Source: Pseudomonas sp. GD03919
GTDB taxonomy: Bacteria > Pseudomonadota > Gammaproteobacteria > Pseudomonadales > Pseudomonadaceae
Reading direction: 5' to 3'
Length of the DNA stretch: 64,000 nucleotides
NCBI RefSeq assembly: GCF_029814935.1
Contig: NZ_CP104582.1
Coordinates: 4,154,001-4,218,000, forward strand
Shown: positions 45,885 through 56,748 of the stretch, one piece after another
Layout of the letters: each line of letters opens with the position of its first letter
Position numbering within the stretch: position 1 is the stretch's first letter
Position numbers and translations under genes: made by a program
Notes under the pieces: generated by a model
What the model was told of the DNA's origin: nothing
Database searches by the model: none
The model's input: only the letters and a program-made list of their open reading frames with translations

Positions 45885-46802
45885 ATGGAACCCAGAGCCC
45901 ATCATGTGCTGATCGGCCTGTTTACCGTGCTTACGGTAGGGGCCGCGCTGCTGTTCGGCCTGTGGCTGAACAAGGCCGGTGCCGATCGCGCCTTCACCGA
46001 TTACGAAGTGATCTTCAACGAGGAGGTCAGCGGCCTATCGCAGGGCAGTGCGGTGCAGTACAGCGGCATCAAGGTCGGTGACGTGATCCGCCTCGGCCTC
46101 GACCCCGACGATCCACGCACGGTGCGCGCGCGCATCCGTATCGTCGGTGGCACACCGATCAAGCAGGACACCCGTGCCCGCCTGGCTATCACCGGCATCA
46201 CCGGCCTGGCAGTCATACAGTTGCACGGAGGCAGCCCCGAGAGCCCACCACTGGAGGGCAAGGACGGCCAACCCGGCATCATCATCGCCGACCGATCGCC
46301 GTTATCACGGCTGATGGCCAACGGCGAGGACCTGGTCAGCAACATCACCCGCCTGCTCAACCGCGCCAACCGCATGCTCTCGCGCGAAAACGCCGAGCGT
46401 GTGTCACGCACCCTGGAAAACCTCGAGCAGGCCACCGCCGGCATCGCCGACCAGCGTGAAGAACTGGGCGAAGCCCTGCGCCAGACCAGCGCCGCCACAC
46501 GTGAAGCCGCCGCACTGATGAAGAACGCCAATCAGTTGCTCGACAGCCAGGGCAGCCAGGTGCTGGAAAGCGCCGAACGCCTGATGGTCTCGCTGGAACG
46601 CAGCAGCCAAACCATCGAGCAACTGCTGGAAAGCAATCGCAGCGCGCTGGACAACGGCATGCAGGGGCTTGGCGAGCTGGGCCCGGCGATTGGCGAACTG
46701 CGCGACACCCTCGGTACCCTGCGCAGTTTCTCCCGTCGCCTGGAACAGGACCCCAGTGGCTACCTGCTGCGCAGCGACAGCATCAAGGAGTTCCAACCAT
46801 GA
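45885..46802 (+). CDS. MlaD-family MCE protein
   Basis: Membrane-anchored periplasmic lipid carrier of 305 residues, beginning directly after the ATPase stop. One N-terminal anchor (VLIGLFTVLTVGAALLFGLWL, about 7-27) precedes a single MCE domain (about 38-115) with VSGLSQGSAVQYSGIKVGDV. A long helical region (about 150-290) is rich in Glu, Gln and Ala and likely forms a coiled-coil tube or barrel extension, more like PqiB/YebT or LetB architecture than MlaD of E. coli. The stop overlaps the lipoprotein start (ATGA). Confidence 0.9.
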   Translation: MEPRAHHVLIGLFTVLTVGAALLFGLWLNKAGADRAFTDYEVIFNEEVSGLSQGSAVQYSGIKVGDVIRLGLDPDDPRTVRARIRIVGGTPIKQDTRARLAITGITGLAVIQLHGGSPESPPLEGKDGQPGIIIADRSPLSRLMANGEDLVSNITRLLNRANRMLSRENAERVSRTLENLEQATAGIADQREELGEALRQTSAATREAAALMKNANQLLDSQGSQVLESAERLMVSLERSSQTIEQLLESNRSALDNGMQGLGELGPAIGELRDTLGTLRSFSRRLEQDPSGYLLRSDSIKEFQP

Positions 46803-47398
46803 AGCGTCTTACCCTGTTGCTGGCCGCCGCCCTGCTCGGCGCCTGCTCGATCTTGCCGCAGAGCGAACCGCTGGATATCTACCTGCTACCGGCCACGACG
46901 CTGCCGGCACAGACACAGCGTGTCGACTGGTCGCTGCGGGTCAACAGCCCGGTCAGCAACCAGTTGCTAGACGGTACACGTATCGTCGTGCTGCCCGAAC
47001 CCGGACGAGTAAACACCTATCAAGGCGTGCGCTGGAGCGAGCGCACGCCACAGTTGTTGCGTGCGCGACTGCTCGATGCATTTCAGGATGATGGCCGGAT
47101 TCAGGCGCTCAGCAACGAGGACCAGCGCCTGCAGGCCGACCTGGAACTGGTCAGCGATCTGCGCAGCTTCCATAGCGAATACCGTGACGGTATCCCGTAC
47201 GCGCTGATCCGTCTTGAGGTCAACCTGGTGGATACGCGCAGCCAGAAGATCATCGCCAGCCGCCGCTTCAGCGTCAGCCAGGCAGCAGGCGATACCTCGA
47301 TTACCGCAGTAGTTACTGCGTTCGGCAAGGCTGCCGATCAATTGTCCCGCGAACTGGTGGACTGGACACTGGCCGAAGGCCAACGCGTCGCCCAGTAG
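46799..47398 (+). CDS. ABC-type transport auxiliary lipoprotein (PqiC-like)
   Basis: Outer-membrane-directed lipoprotein of 199 residues with lipobox LLGACS, lipid-bearing Cys near 16. The body shows the ABC_trans_aux/PqiC pattern: LDIYLLPATT, the RVNSPVSNQLLDGTRIVVLP strand run, WSERTPQLLRARLLDAFQDD and LVDTRSQKIIASRRFSVSQ. In the Pqi system PqiC completes the bridge to the outer membrane, so the operon may be a complete envelope-spanning lipid path. It ends at a GGTGCGC hairpin before convergent recQ. Confidence 0.88.
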   Translation: MKRLTLLLAAALLGACSILPQSEPLDIYLLPATTLPAQTQRVDWSLRVNSPVSNQLLDGTRIVVLPEPGRVNTYQGVRWSERTPQLLRARLLDAFQDDGRIQALSNEDQRLQADLELVSDLRSFHSEYRDGIPYALIRLEVNLVDTRSQKIIASRRFSVSQAAGDTSITAVVTAFGKAADQLSRELVDWTLAEGQRVAQ

Positions 47399-47415
47399 GG
47401 TGCGCCGTGCGCACC
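47399..47415. repeat. Short hairpin between the lipoprotein gene and recQ
   Basis: GGTGCGC (47399-47405) and GCGCACC (47409-47415) are exact arms around CGT, directly after the lipoprotein stop and preceded by GTAG. This is the GTAGGGTGCGC motif also found near 10038. It may be a 3'-end hairpin shared by the convergent genes. Confidence 0.5.
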
Positions 47416-47438
47416 AGGCATTTCACAGGCGATCATCC

Positions 47439-49355
<1,917 letters not shown>

Positions 49356-49424
49356 GCGCTGTCACTCCATTGACCGCTGAATGGCCCCTGACCATAACGC
49401 GGTTCGCCAGGGTACGCCATGGAA

Positions 49425-49485
49425 CGTAGCCCGTATGAAATCCGGGGGCTGCCTGGCACCGCTCCCGGATTTTATCCGGGCTACG
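49425..49485. repeat. GTAGCCC palindrome between recQ and pckA
   Basis: CGTAGCCCGTATGAAATCCGGG (split over 49425-49446) and the inverted CCCGGATTTTATCCGGGCTACG (to 49485) form imperfect arms around about 17 bases. It is the same family as 53160-53219 and the single arm at 62474-62494. No gene lies in 49356-49549. Confidence 0.75.
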
Positions 49486-49509
49486 CAGCCATAACACCCA
49501 TAAATGACA

Positions 49510-49529
49510 AAGCCGCCCGAAGGCGGCTT
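49510..49529 (-). terminator. Rho-independent terminator of pckA
   Basis: AAGCCGCC (49510-49517) and GGCGGCTT (49522-49529) form a stem with a CGAA loop on the plus strand, which is a stable TTCG loop on the minus strand. The minus-strand stem is followed by a TTTGTCATTT sequence. It lies 20 bases beyond the pckA stop. Confidence 0.8.
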
Positions 49530-49549
49530 GGTCAGAAGCGCGGCTCAGC

Positions 49550-51091
49550 TTACAGCTGCGGGCCGGCGTTCTTGATCGCTTCGCTGACATCGAACTTGGC
49601 GAAGTTGTCGATGAACAGCTTGGCCAGGCCTTTGGCGGCTTCGTCGTAGGCGTTCTTGTCTGCCCAGGTGTTGCGCGGGTTGAGCAGGTTGGTGTCGACG
49701 CCCGGAACGGCCTTCGGCACGTCCAGGTTGATGATCGGCAGGTGCTCGGTCTCGGCACCGATCAGCGCACCGCTCTGGATGGCGGCGATCACACCACGGG
49801 TGGTGGGGATGTTGAAACGCTTGCCGACGCCGTAGCCACCGCCGGTCCAGCCGGTGTTGACCAGGTAGACCTTGGAGCCGAATGCGTTGATGCGCTTGAT
49901 CAGCAGCTCGGCGTAAACGCCAGCCGGGCGCGGGAAGAACGGCGCGCCGAAGCAGGTGGAGAAGGTCGACTTGATGCCGCCGCCCGAACCCATTTCGGTG
50001 GAACCGACCAGCGCGGTGTAGCCGGACAGGAAGTGGTAGGCCGCCTGCTCGTTGTTGAGGATCGACACCGGAGGCAGTACACCGGTCAGGTCGCAGGTCA
50101 GGAAGATCACGGCATTCGGCTCGCCGCCCAGGTTCTTCTCGCTGCGCTTCTCGACATACTCCAGCGGATAGGCCGCGCGGCTGTTCTGGGTCAGGCTGTC
50201 GTCGGCGTAGTCCGGCACGCGGTTTTCGTCGAGCACGACGTTTTCCAGCACGGTGCCGAACTGGATGGCTTTCCAGATCACCGGCTCGTTCTTCTCGGAC
50301 AGGTCGATGCACTTGGCGTAGCAACCGCCTTCGATGTTGAACACCACACCTTCGCCCCAGCCGTGCTCGTCGTCACCGATCAGGTAACGCGACTCGTCAG
50401 CGGACAGGGTGGTCTTGCCGGTGCCGGACAGACCGAAGAACAGGGTGACGTCGCCTTCTTCGCCGATGTTGGCGGCGCAGTGCATCGGCAGCACGTCTTT
50501 TTCCGGCAGCAGGAAGTTCTGCACGGAGAACATGGCCTTCTTCATTTCACCGGCGTAACGCATGCCGGCCATCAGCACTTTCCTGGCGGCGAAGTTGATG
50601 ATCACGCAGCCATCGGAGTTGGTGCCGTCACGCTCGGGCACGCACTCGAAATTGGCGACGTTGAGGATCTGCCACTCGGCCTTGGCGGACGGGTTGTAGA
50701 CGCTCGGGTTGATGAACAGCTGACGGCCGAACAGGTTCTGCCAGGCAGTCGCGGTGGTCATCTTCACCGGCAGATAGTGCTCTTCGGCGGAGCCGACGTG
50801 CACATGGGAAACGAAGTGTTCCTGGGCGTTATTGAAGGCGACCACGCGATCCCACAGGGCATCGAACTTGTCAGCCGGGAACGGACGGTTGATGTTGCCC
50901 CAGGCGATCTGCGCCTCGGTGCTCGGCTCCTGAACGATGAAGCGGTCTGCCGGCGAGCGGCCAGTGCGATGACCGGTACGAACGACCAGCGCACCGTTGG
51001 CGGCCAGTTCTCCTTCACCACGGCGAATGGCTTCTTCGACCAGTTGCGCGGCGCTGATGTCGGTGTACACGGCGTTGTTGGCTTGCGTCAT
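49550..51091 (-). CDS. pckA: Phosphoenolpyruvate carboxykinase (ATP)
   Basis: Converts oxaloacetate and ATP to phosphoenolpyruvate, CO2 and ADP, the first step of gluconeogenesis. From ATG 51091 the product has 513 residues, [20 protein letters not shown]. The kinase P-loop is [13 protein letters not shown], the metal and substrate lysine/histidine region [20 protein letters not shown], and the [15 protein letters not shown] motif lies near the C-terminus. The open frame extends upstream to 51496 but overlaps hslO and is rejected. The gene has its own terminator. Confidence 0.97.
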   Translation of the reverse strand: MTQANNAVYTDISAAQLVEEAIRRGEGELAANGALVVRTGHRTGRSPADRFIVQEPSTEAQIAWGNINRPFPADKFDALWDRVVAFNNAQEHFVSHVHVGSAEEHYLPVKMTTATAWQNLFGRQLFINPSVYNPSAKAEWQILNVANFECVPERDGTNSDGCVIINFAARKVLMAGMRYAGEMKKAMFSVQNFLLPEKDVLPMHCAANIGEEGDVTLFFGLSGTGKTTLSADESRYLIGDDEHGWGEGVVFNIEGGCYAKCIDLSEKNEPVIWKAIQFGTVLENVVLDENRVPDYADDSLTQNSRAAYPLEYVEKRSEKNLGGEPNAVIFLTCDLTGVLPPVSILNNEQAAYHFLSGYTALVGSTEMGSGGGIKSTFSTCFGAPFFPRPAGVYAELLIKRINAFGSKVYLVNTGWTGGGYGVGKRFNIPTTRGVIAAIQSGALIGAETEHLPIINLDVPKAVPGVDTNLLNPRNTWADKNAYDEAAKGLAKLFIDNFAKFDVSEAIKNAGPQL

Positions 51092-51248
51092 GAGGGTCCC
51101 CGTCGGCCGCTGGCCGAGTCTTCCGAACGTTGTGTAGTGCAGGGGCAACCACACTACACGGTAAAAAAGTCGCGGGAGTATGCCAGAAAAGCAAAGTGCT
51201 TGGCAGCCTCCGATCTGATAGAGAACGGCTATCGCCCGGAAAATTTCC

Positions 51249-52142
51249 TCAATGCCGCGTCTGCGAAGGCGCCTCGCTGCCGGCACCGGCGAACAGCTGA
51301 GTGATGTCGGCGGCATCGAAGGCATAGCGCTCGTTGCAGAACTGGCAGTCGATTTCCACGCTGCCACCCTGCTCGGCCAGCAACTGTTCGGCATCGGCCT
51401 GACCGAGGCTGGCCAGGGCACCGGCCGAGCGCTCGCGCGAGCAACTGCAGCGGAACTGCAGCGGCTGCTCGTCGAACAGGCGCACGTTTTCTTCATGGTA
51501 GAGGCGATGCAGCAGAGTCGGGTTATCCAGCCCCAACAGCTCTTCAGCCGTCAGGGTGTCGGCCAGGGTCAACACATGGTTCCAGCTCTCGGCGCGCTCC
51601 TGCGGCTCGGTCTGGTGGTGCGGCGGCAGTTGCTGCAGCAGCAGACCGCGGGCACGCTGGCCGTCGGCCTTGAGCCAGAAGCGCGTCGGCAACTGCTCGG
51701 AGCTGGCGAAGTAGTTGCTCAGGCACTCGGCCAGGTCGGCACCATCCAGGTCGACGATGCCCTGGTAACGCTGGCCACGGGCCGGGTCGATGGTGATGGC
51801 CAGCACGCCATTGGGCATCAGGCTCTGCAGGTCGGCGTCAACGTCGGCGCCGATGTGCTCGGCGTCATAGCGGGCGATGCCGCGCAGTTCACGCGCGCTG
51901 GAGCATTCCACCATCAGCAGCGACAGCGGGCCTTCGGCGCGCGCCTGCAGCACCAGCAGGCCATCGAACTTCAGCGTGCCGACCAGCAGCGCTGCAGCGG
52001 CCATCATCTCGCCAAGCAGTTGCGCCACCGCCTGCGGGTAGGCGTGCTTGGCCAGCACATGGGCATAGCTCTCTCGCAGCGCGACCATCTCACCGCGCAC
52101 ATCGGTGTCGTCGAACAGGAAACGTTGACTGAAGTCGTTCAT
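51249..52142 (-). CDS. hslO: Redox-regulated chaperone Hsp33
   Basis: Cytoplasmic holdase activated by oxidation and unfolding. The 297-residue product starts [20 protein letters not shown]. The C-terminal redox switch has the CxC and CxxC pairs that bind zinc, CSCSRERS and DCQFCNERY. It is followed by pckA on the same strand after 157 bases and is divergent from the PAP2 gene. hslR, encoding the other heat-shock-locus protein, is near, as in P. aeruginosa. Confidence 0.96.
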   Translation of the reverse strand: MNDFSQRFLFDDTDVRGEMVALRESYAHVLAKHAYPQAVAQLLGEMMAAAALLVGTLKFDGLLVLQARAEGPLSLLMVECSSARELRGIARYDAEHIGADVDADLQSLMPNGVLAITIDPARGQRYQGIVDLDGADLAECLSNYFASSEQLPTRFWLKADGQRARGLLLQQLPPHHQTEPQERAESWNHVLTLADTLTAEELLGLDNPTLLHRLYHEENVRLFDEQPLQFRCSCSRERSAGALASLGQADAEQLLAEQGGSVEIDCQFCNERYAFDAADITQLFAGAGSEAPSQTRH

Positions 52143-52359
52143 AGCGGTCTGCCCAGGGTCTGCAAAAAGGCTGGCGATTTTAGGCACAAACGCCAGCACA
52201 ACCAAGGCCCGACCGTCATGTGCCAGCGCTGACATACCAGACATCCGCCGCTGAACCCCGCCTGAACGAGCGGGCAACTGAGCTTGTAGCGCTGGCCACG
52301 CTGCCTATCATCCGCGCGCTTGGAGCCAGGCCTGTCATTCATCAGCAAAAGGTTTTCCC

Positions 52360-53154
52360 ATGTCGAGCCCTTCGATCAATCATGTCTGGCAGCCACGCGC
52401 CATGCTGGCCTGCCATGTCGTGGCCTTCGTGCTGCTTGCCAGTTGGCTGTGGCAACCCAGCCGCGAGTTGTGGGACGCCTTCGATCTGTGGCTGTTCAGG
52501 CTGCTCAACGATCCGGTTCATGCTGGCGGTGTGTGGGCGCATATCTGGGCCATCGGCAGCATGCGCCCGGTGGACGCCGGCGTCGGCGTGGTGATGCTGG
52601 CGGTGATGCTCAAGGCCGACCTGATCTTCACCGGGCCGCAAGTGCGCCGCGCGCTGTTCGCCTTTCTGGTCGCCCTGGTGGTGATGCTGCTGATGCGCGT
52701 GCTGTTCGCCGACCTGGTCGAATACATGGGCTGGCAGCACGCCAGTCCGTCACTGGTGGTAGAAGGCAGCGCGCGCCTGACCGAGCTGTTCCCGACCTGG
52801 GAAGAGCGCTGGGACCTGAAGGACAGCGCCCGCCGCAGCTTCCCTGGCGATCATGCCTCGGTGCTGCTGATCTGGGCCTACTTCATGAGTTTCTTCGCCC
52901 GCAGCTGGCGCCTGCTGCTGGTCTGGGCGATTGCCGTGACCGGCATGCTGCCGCGCCTGGTGGCCGGCGCCCACTGGGGCGCGGACGCTTTGGTCGGCGG
53001 CGTGTTCCTCAGTCTGCTGGCGCTGGCCTGGAGCTGCTACACCCCGCTGGGTTACCGCGCCAGCGAATGGCTGGAGAAGGTCAGCCTGCCGCTCACCTCG
53101 CGCCTGGCCAAACTGCCGCTGCTGGGCCGCCTGAGCATCGTCAGCGGGCGCTGA
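52360..53154 (+). CDS. PAP2-family membrane phosphatase
   Basis: Integral-membrane phosphatase of 264 residues with about six hydrophobic segments. The PAP2 signature is divergent but readable: KDSARRSFP, then SFPGDHAS and RLVAGAHWGADALVGG, giving the KX6R, GDH in place of SGH, and RX5HX3D parts. The family removes phosphate from lipids such as undecaprenyl pyrophosphate, phosphatidate or lipid A. Which lipid is used here is unknown. It starts at ATG 52360 after AAAAGG and is convergent with hslR. Confidence 0.85.
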   Translation: MSSPSINHVWQPRAMLACHVVAFVLLASWLWQPSRELWDAFDLWLFRLLNDPVHAGGVWAHIWAIGSMRPVDAGVGVVMLAVMLKADLIFTGPQVRRALFAFLVALVVMLLMRVLFADLVEYMGWQHASPSLVVEGSARLTELFPTWEERWDLKDSARRSFPGDHASVLLIWAYFMSFFARSWRLLLVWAIAVTGMLPRLVAGAHWGADALVGGVFLSLLALAWSCYTPLGYRASEWLEKVSLPLTSRLAKLPLLGRLSIVSGR

Positions 53155-53159
53155 AGCGA

Positions 53160-53219
53160 GTAGCCCGGATGCAATCCGGGGAGGGTCGAGGTGATTCCCC
53201 CGGATTTCATCCGGGCTAC
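53160..53219. repeat. GTAGCCC palindrome between the PAP2 gene and hslR
   Basis: GTAGCCCGGATGCAATCCGG from 53160 faces the inverted CCGGATTTCATCCGGGCTAC ending at 53219 around a short spacer. It sits between convergent genes and may act as a two-way 3' hairpin. Confidence 0.8.
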
Positions 53220-53237
53220 ACACAACCCGAATCGCGC

Positions 53238-53666
53238 CTAATTCTCATCCGCCCAGGGGTGGCGCAGGCCTCCTTCCTGCTGCTCGTTGAACTGTTGGAT
53301 CTGCCGACGCTGCTTCTTGCTCGGCCGGCCATCGGTCTGCATCCCCACCGCGCCAGCCTTGCGCATCGCCGCGGCCTGCTCGCGACGGGCGATGCTCTCT
53401 TGCGTCTCGCGGTACAGCAATTGCGCTTCCGGCGCGCCACGGCGCACCGCAGAGAGCGCCAGCACGACCACGGTGCGCTCATCGAAACCGGTGCGCAGTA
53501 CGTACTCGTCGCCAATCCTGGGCTCCTTGCCTGGCTTGCAACGGTCACCCCGATGATGCACCTTGCCACCTTCTATGGCCGCCTTGGCCAGGGCGCGGGT
53601 CTTGTAGAAACGCGCGGCCCAGAGCCATTTGTCCAGGCGCACCTTGTCGTCGTCTTTTTCGCTCAT
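53238..53666 (-). CDS. hslR: Heat shock protein 15 (Hsp15), S4-domain RNA-binding protein
   Basis: Binds free 50S subunits carrying nascent chains and helps recycle stalled ribosomes after heat stress. From ATG 53666 it has 142 residues. The S4 domain covers about 9-70 (VRLDKWLWAARFYKTRALAK, EGGKVHHRGDRCKPG). The C-terminus is basic and Gln-rich (SKKQRRQIQQFNEQQEGG). An in-frame start at 53747 is less likely because it lies outside the family's N-terminus. Confidence 0.94.
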   Translation of the reverse strand: MSEKDDDKVRLDKWLWAARFYKTRALAKAAIEGGKVHHRGDRCKPGKEPRIGDEYVLRTGFDERTVVVLALSAVRRGAPEAQLLYRETQESIARREQAAAMRKAGAVGMQTDGRPSKKQRRQIQQFNEQQEGGLRHPWADEN

Positions 53667-53779
53667 CTCGCTCTCTGATGGATTTCGCATCCGGCACGCA
53701 GGCCAGATGCAGTTGTCACAAGGCACAACTAGAATGCGCGCAATCATAGGCCGTGTAGGCCGCAGGGGGCACTCTCACC

Positions 53780-54250
53780 TTGAAGACTTTTGACCCACTC
53801 AGCGTGATCGGCCTGCGTGAATGGATCAATCTACCCGAACTCGGCATCATCGGCCTGCGCGCCAAGATCGACACCGGCGCCAGCACCTCGAGCCTGCACG
53901 CCAGCGATATTCAGCCGTTCCAGCGTGACGGCGAGGACTGGGTACGCTTCACCGCCTACCTCGGCACTCAGGTGCAGCGCCGTCATCGCTGCGAGGCGCC
54001 GCTGGTTTCGGTCAAACGCATCAAAAGCTCCAATGGCCAGACGCAGAGTCGCTACGTGATTCGTACCGACCTGGCGCTCGGTGATCGTCTATGGCCGGTG
54101 GAATTTACTCTGGCCTGTCGCAAGACCATGCGCTATCGCGTGTTGCTCGGTTCCAAGGCACTGATAACCGGCTGCTGGCTGGTCAACCCGGCGCTGAGCT
54201 ACGTGCAGGAAAAACCCGCCCTCCCCCCATCCCTTCCAGGTGCCCCATGA
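53780..54250 (+). CDS. rimB: RimB-type retropepsin-like protease (ATP-dependent zinc protease family)
   Basis: The product has 156 residues beginning at TTG 53780, [20 protein letters not shown]. The aspartic-protease-like motif DTGAST is at 31-36 ([17 protein letters not shown]). Family members beside rimK are called RimB in Pseudomonas and act with RimK, which adds glutamates to ribosomal protein S6. The stop overlaps the rimK ATG by four bases (ATGA), supporting a joint role. The TTG start is chosen because no upstream ATG is in frame and GCAGGGGG precedes it. Confidence 0.88.
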   Translation: MKTFDPLSVIGLREWINLPELGIIGLRAKIDTGASTSSLHASDIQPFQRDGEDWVRFTAYLGTQVQRRHRCEAPLVSVKRIKSSNGQTQSRYVIRTDLALGDRLWPVEFTLACRKTMRYRVLLGSKALITGCWLVNPALSYVQEKPALPPSLPGAP

Positions 54251-55152
54251 AGATCGCCGTGCTGTCGCGCAACCCGCGCCTGTATTCCACCCGCCGTCTG
54301 GTGGAGGCCGGCCAGCAACGGGGCCATGAGATGCAGGTGATCGACACCCTGCGTGCCTACATGAACATCGCCAGCCACAAGCCGCAGATCCACTACCGTG
54401 GCCAGGCGCTGGAAGGTTTCGAGGCGGTCATCCCGCGCATCGGCGCGTCGGTGACCTTCTATGGCTGTGCGGTATTGCGCCAGTTCGAGATGATGGGCGT
54501 CTATCCGCTCAACGAATCGGTGGCCATCAGCCGCTCGCGCGACAAGCTGCGCGCCCTGCAACTGCTGTCGCGCAAAGGCATCGGCCTGCCGGTGACCGGC
54601 TTCGCCCACTCGCCGGACGACATTCCCGATCTGATCCAGATGGTCGGCGGCGCACCGCTGGTGATCAAGGTGCTGGAAGGCACCCAGGGCATGGGCGTGG
54701 TGCTGGCCGAAACGCACAAGGCGGCCGAGTCGGTGATCGAGGCCTTCCTCGGCCTCAAGCAGGACATCATGGTGCAGGAATACATTCAGGAAGCCGGCGG
54801 CGCCGACATCCGCTGCTTCGTGGTCGGCGACAAGGTGATCGCAGCCATGAAGCGCCAGGCCAAGGCCGGCGAGTTCCGCTCCAACCTGCACCGTGGCGGC
54901 AGCGCCAGCCTGATCAAGATAACCCCGGAAGAACGCATGACCGCCGTGCGCGCGGCCAAGGTCATGGGCCTGAACGTCGCCGGGGTCGACATCCTGCGCT
55001 CCAACCACGGCCCGCTGGTGATGGAGGTGAACTCCTCGCCCGGCCTGGAGGGCATCGAGACCACCACCGGCAAGGACGTCGCCGGGATGATCATCGAACA
55101 CCTGGAAAAGAACGCCGAGCACGGCCAGACCCGCACCAAGGGGCGCGGATGA
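54247..55152 (+). CDS. rimK: Ribosomal protein S6 modification enzyme RimK
   Basis: ATP-grasp ligase that adds glutamate residues to the C-terminus of ribosomal protein S6 (RpsF). From ATG 54247 it has 301 residues, starting [23 protein letters not shown]-grasp features include [40 protein letters not shown] and the metal site [15 protein letters not shown]. In Pseudomonas RimK activity is linked to cyclic di-GMP and environmental adaptation. Its stop overlaps the next small frame by four bases. Confidence 0.96.
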   Translation: MKIAVLSRNPRLYSTRRLVEAGQQRGHEMQVIDTLRAYMNIASHKPQIHYRGQALEGFEAVIPRIGASVTFYGCAVLRQFEMMGVYPLNESVAISRSRDKLRALQLLSRKGIGLPVTGFAHSPDDIPDLIQMVGGAPLVIKVLEGTQGMGVVLAETHKAAESVIEAFLGLKQDIMVQEYIQEAGGADIRCFVVGDKVIAAMKRQAKAGEFRSNLHRGGSASLIKITPEERMTAVRAAKVMGLNVAGVDILRSNHGPLVMEVNSSPGLEGIETTTGKDVAGMIIEHLEKNAEHGQTRTKGRG

Positions 55153-55313
55153 GTGCGCCGTTCGACGGTAGTCTGGCGCTGATCGCTCCCGCCTCGGCTA
55201 TCGCCGAGGAGGTGCCGGAAATGACCCTGGCGCAACTCGACGTCTTGGGCATCTGCTATCACCTGGGCCGACACGTACGCGCCCGTCTGTTCGGCGACAG
55301 CCTGATCTGGTAA
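55149..55313 (+). pseudogene. ldcA: Remnant of LD-carboxypeptidase (ldcA) with an in-frame internal deletion
   Basis: The 54-codon frame from ATG 55149 overlaps the rimK stop (ATGA), where P. aeruginosa carries ldcA. It reads [20 protein letters not shown] through QLDVLGICYHLGRHVRAR, which matches the LdcA N-terminus (ALIAPASAIA, YHLGRHV), then jumps to LFGDSLIW and stops. The last residues resemble the LdcA C-terminal end (LEGNRLRW from memory). About 250 middle residues, including the catalytic Ser and the Glu-His pair, are absent. The fragment cannot be a peptidase. The frame survived the deletion, so a short peptide may still be made. Confidence 0.65.
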
Positions 55314-55328
55314 TCCGCCGCCCCGCTC

Positions 55329-56645
55329 TCAAACCGCATCGCGCGGCAACAACAACCCCAGTGGCAAACGCACCCGCGCCTCCAGGCCACCGCCACTGCG
55401 ATTGCGCAACTCGACGCTGCCGCCATGCAGCGCCGCGATACGCTTGACGATGGCCAAACCGAGGCCGGTGCCGCGCCCGCCACGCGCCCTGTCGCCGCGA
55501 ATGAAGGGGTTGAAGATGCTGTCGAGCTCGGCCGGATCGATACCATTGCCGCGGTCCAGCACGCTCAACACCACATAGGGCGCGCTGTGATCACCTGCCA
55601 GGCTGGCTACCACCTCGACGGCATCGCCACCACCGTGATTGAGGGCGTTCTCCACCAGATTGGTGAGCAGCCGCTTGATCGATACCCGACGCAGCGGAAA
55701 CGGTGGAATCGCTTCCAGGCACAGGCGCACACGCTCGTTGCCCTGGTTATAGGGTGCCAGGGTTTCACGCACCAGCTCGGGGAAGTCGGCTTCCTCCACC
55801 GGCTCGCCGCGACCATCACGGATGAAGGCGAGGAACTGATCGAGAATGGCGTCCATGTCCTCGATATCGCGCACCATGTCATCGGTCAGTTCGGTGTCGT
55901 TTTCCATGAACTCCAGGGCCAGACGCAGGCGCGTCAGCGGCGTGCGCAGGTCATGCGAGACGCCAGCCAGCATCAGCTCACGCTCGCGGGCAGCCTGCTC
56001 GACATCCTCGGCCATCTGGTTAAAGGCGCGATAGACCTCAGTCATCTCGCTCGGCGTATCACTCACCGGCAGCCTGACGCTGCGTCCCTGGCCAAGCTGG
56101 CGGGCAGCGAATACCAGACGCTTGAGCGGCGCATTGAGCTGACGCACGAAGATCCAAGCCGCCGCCGTGGACAGCAGGCCAATGGCGAGGAACCAGCCAA
56201 GTACGCTCCAGATGCGCTGGCCACGCAGCGGGTGCGGATACATCGGCACGCGCACCCAGCCATCCCCCAGGCTCGGCGCATGCACCCAGAGCGCCGGCGG
56301 CGTCGTGGCGCGCACGCGGGTTTCGGTGTCGGGGCCGAGCTCGGTCTGCATCTGCCGCTGGAAGATTTCGCTGTAGGGCCAGTGCTGTTCGCTGGCCGGC
56401 ACCTTGTCGCGCGGAATGCGCTTGAGCCCGGCGGCCTGGGCGATGTGGTCGCGGTCATCGGGGTTGGCTGCCCAGTAGGCGCGCAAGGTCAGCGCCGCGC
56501 CGTGGCTGTACTGGCGGTCGACCAGTACATCCTCGTTCATCATCAGGTACACCAGGGTCAATGCCTTGGAGAACAGCACGACGACCAGCACCAGCCAGAG
56601 GGTGCGGGCAAAGAAGCTTTGCGGAAACCAGGCGGGAGCCTTCAC
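55329..56645 (-). CDS. envZ: Sensor histidine kinase EnvZ/AmgS
   Basis: Inner-membrane sensor kinase of 438 residues from GTG 56645 (MKAPAWFPQSFFARTLWLVL). Two membrane segments (about 13-35 and near 150-170) enclose a periplasmic domain. HAMP follows, then the phospho-acceptor His in AGVSHDLRTPLTRLRLALEF. The ATPase domain shows NLVENALNHGGGDA, VLDRGNGIDPAEL and GRGTGLGLAIVKRIAALHGG. In P. aeruginosa the pair is AmgRS, controlling envelope stress and aminoglycoside tolerance. The longer TTG start at 56675 is not favoured since the GTG matches the family N-terminus. Confidence 0.93.
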   Translation of the reverse strand: MKAPAWFPQSFFARTLWLVLVVVLFSKALTLVYLMMNEDVLVDRQYSHGAALTLRAYWAANPDDRDHIAQAAGLKRIPRDKVPASEQHWPYSEIFQRQMQTELGPDTETRVRATTPPALWVHAPSLGDGWVRVPMYPHPLRGQRIWSVLGWFLAIGLLSTAAAWIFVRQLNAPLKRLVFAARQLGQGRSVRLPVSDTPSEMTEVYRAFNQMAEDVEQAARERELMLAGVSHDLRTPLTRLRLALEFMENDTELTDDMVRDIEDMDAILDQFLAFIRDGRGEPVEEADFPELVRETLAPYNQGNERVRLCLEAIPPFPLRRVSIKRLLTNLVENALNHGGGDAVEVVASLAGDHSAPYVVLSVLDRGNGIDPAELDSIFNPFIRGDRARGGRGTGLGLAIVKRIAALHGGSVELRNRSGGGLEARVRLPLGLLLPRDAV

Positions 56646-56748
56646 GAGCGGCAAACCCCGGAGGTGCAGCGGCAAGCCTCAGGCTTCAGGCTATAAGTGG
56701 CTGTACCGTGCGCATTGGCCTGCAACTTGTGGCTTGCAGCTTGCAGCT

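Noticed and set aside
51092..51496. N-terminal extension of PckA
   Set aside because: It overlaps the end of hslO; the known PckA N-terminus begins at 51091.
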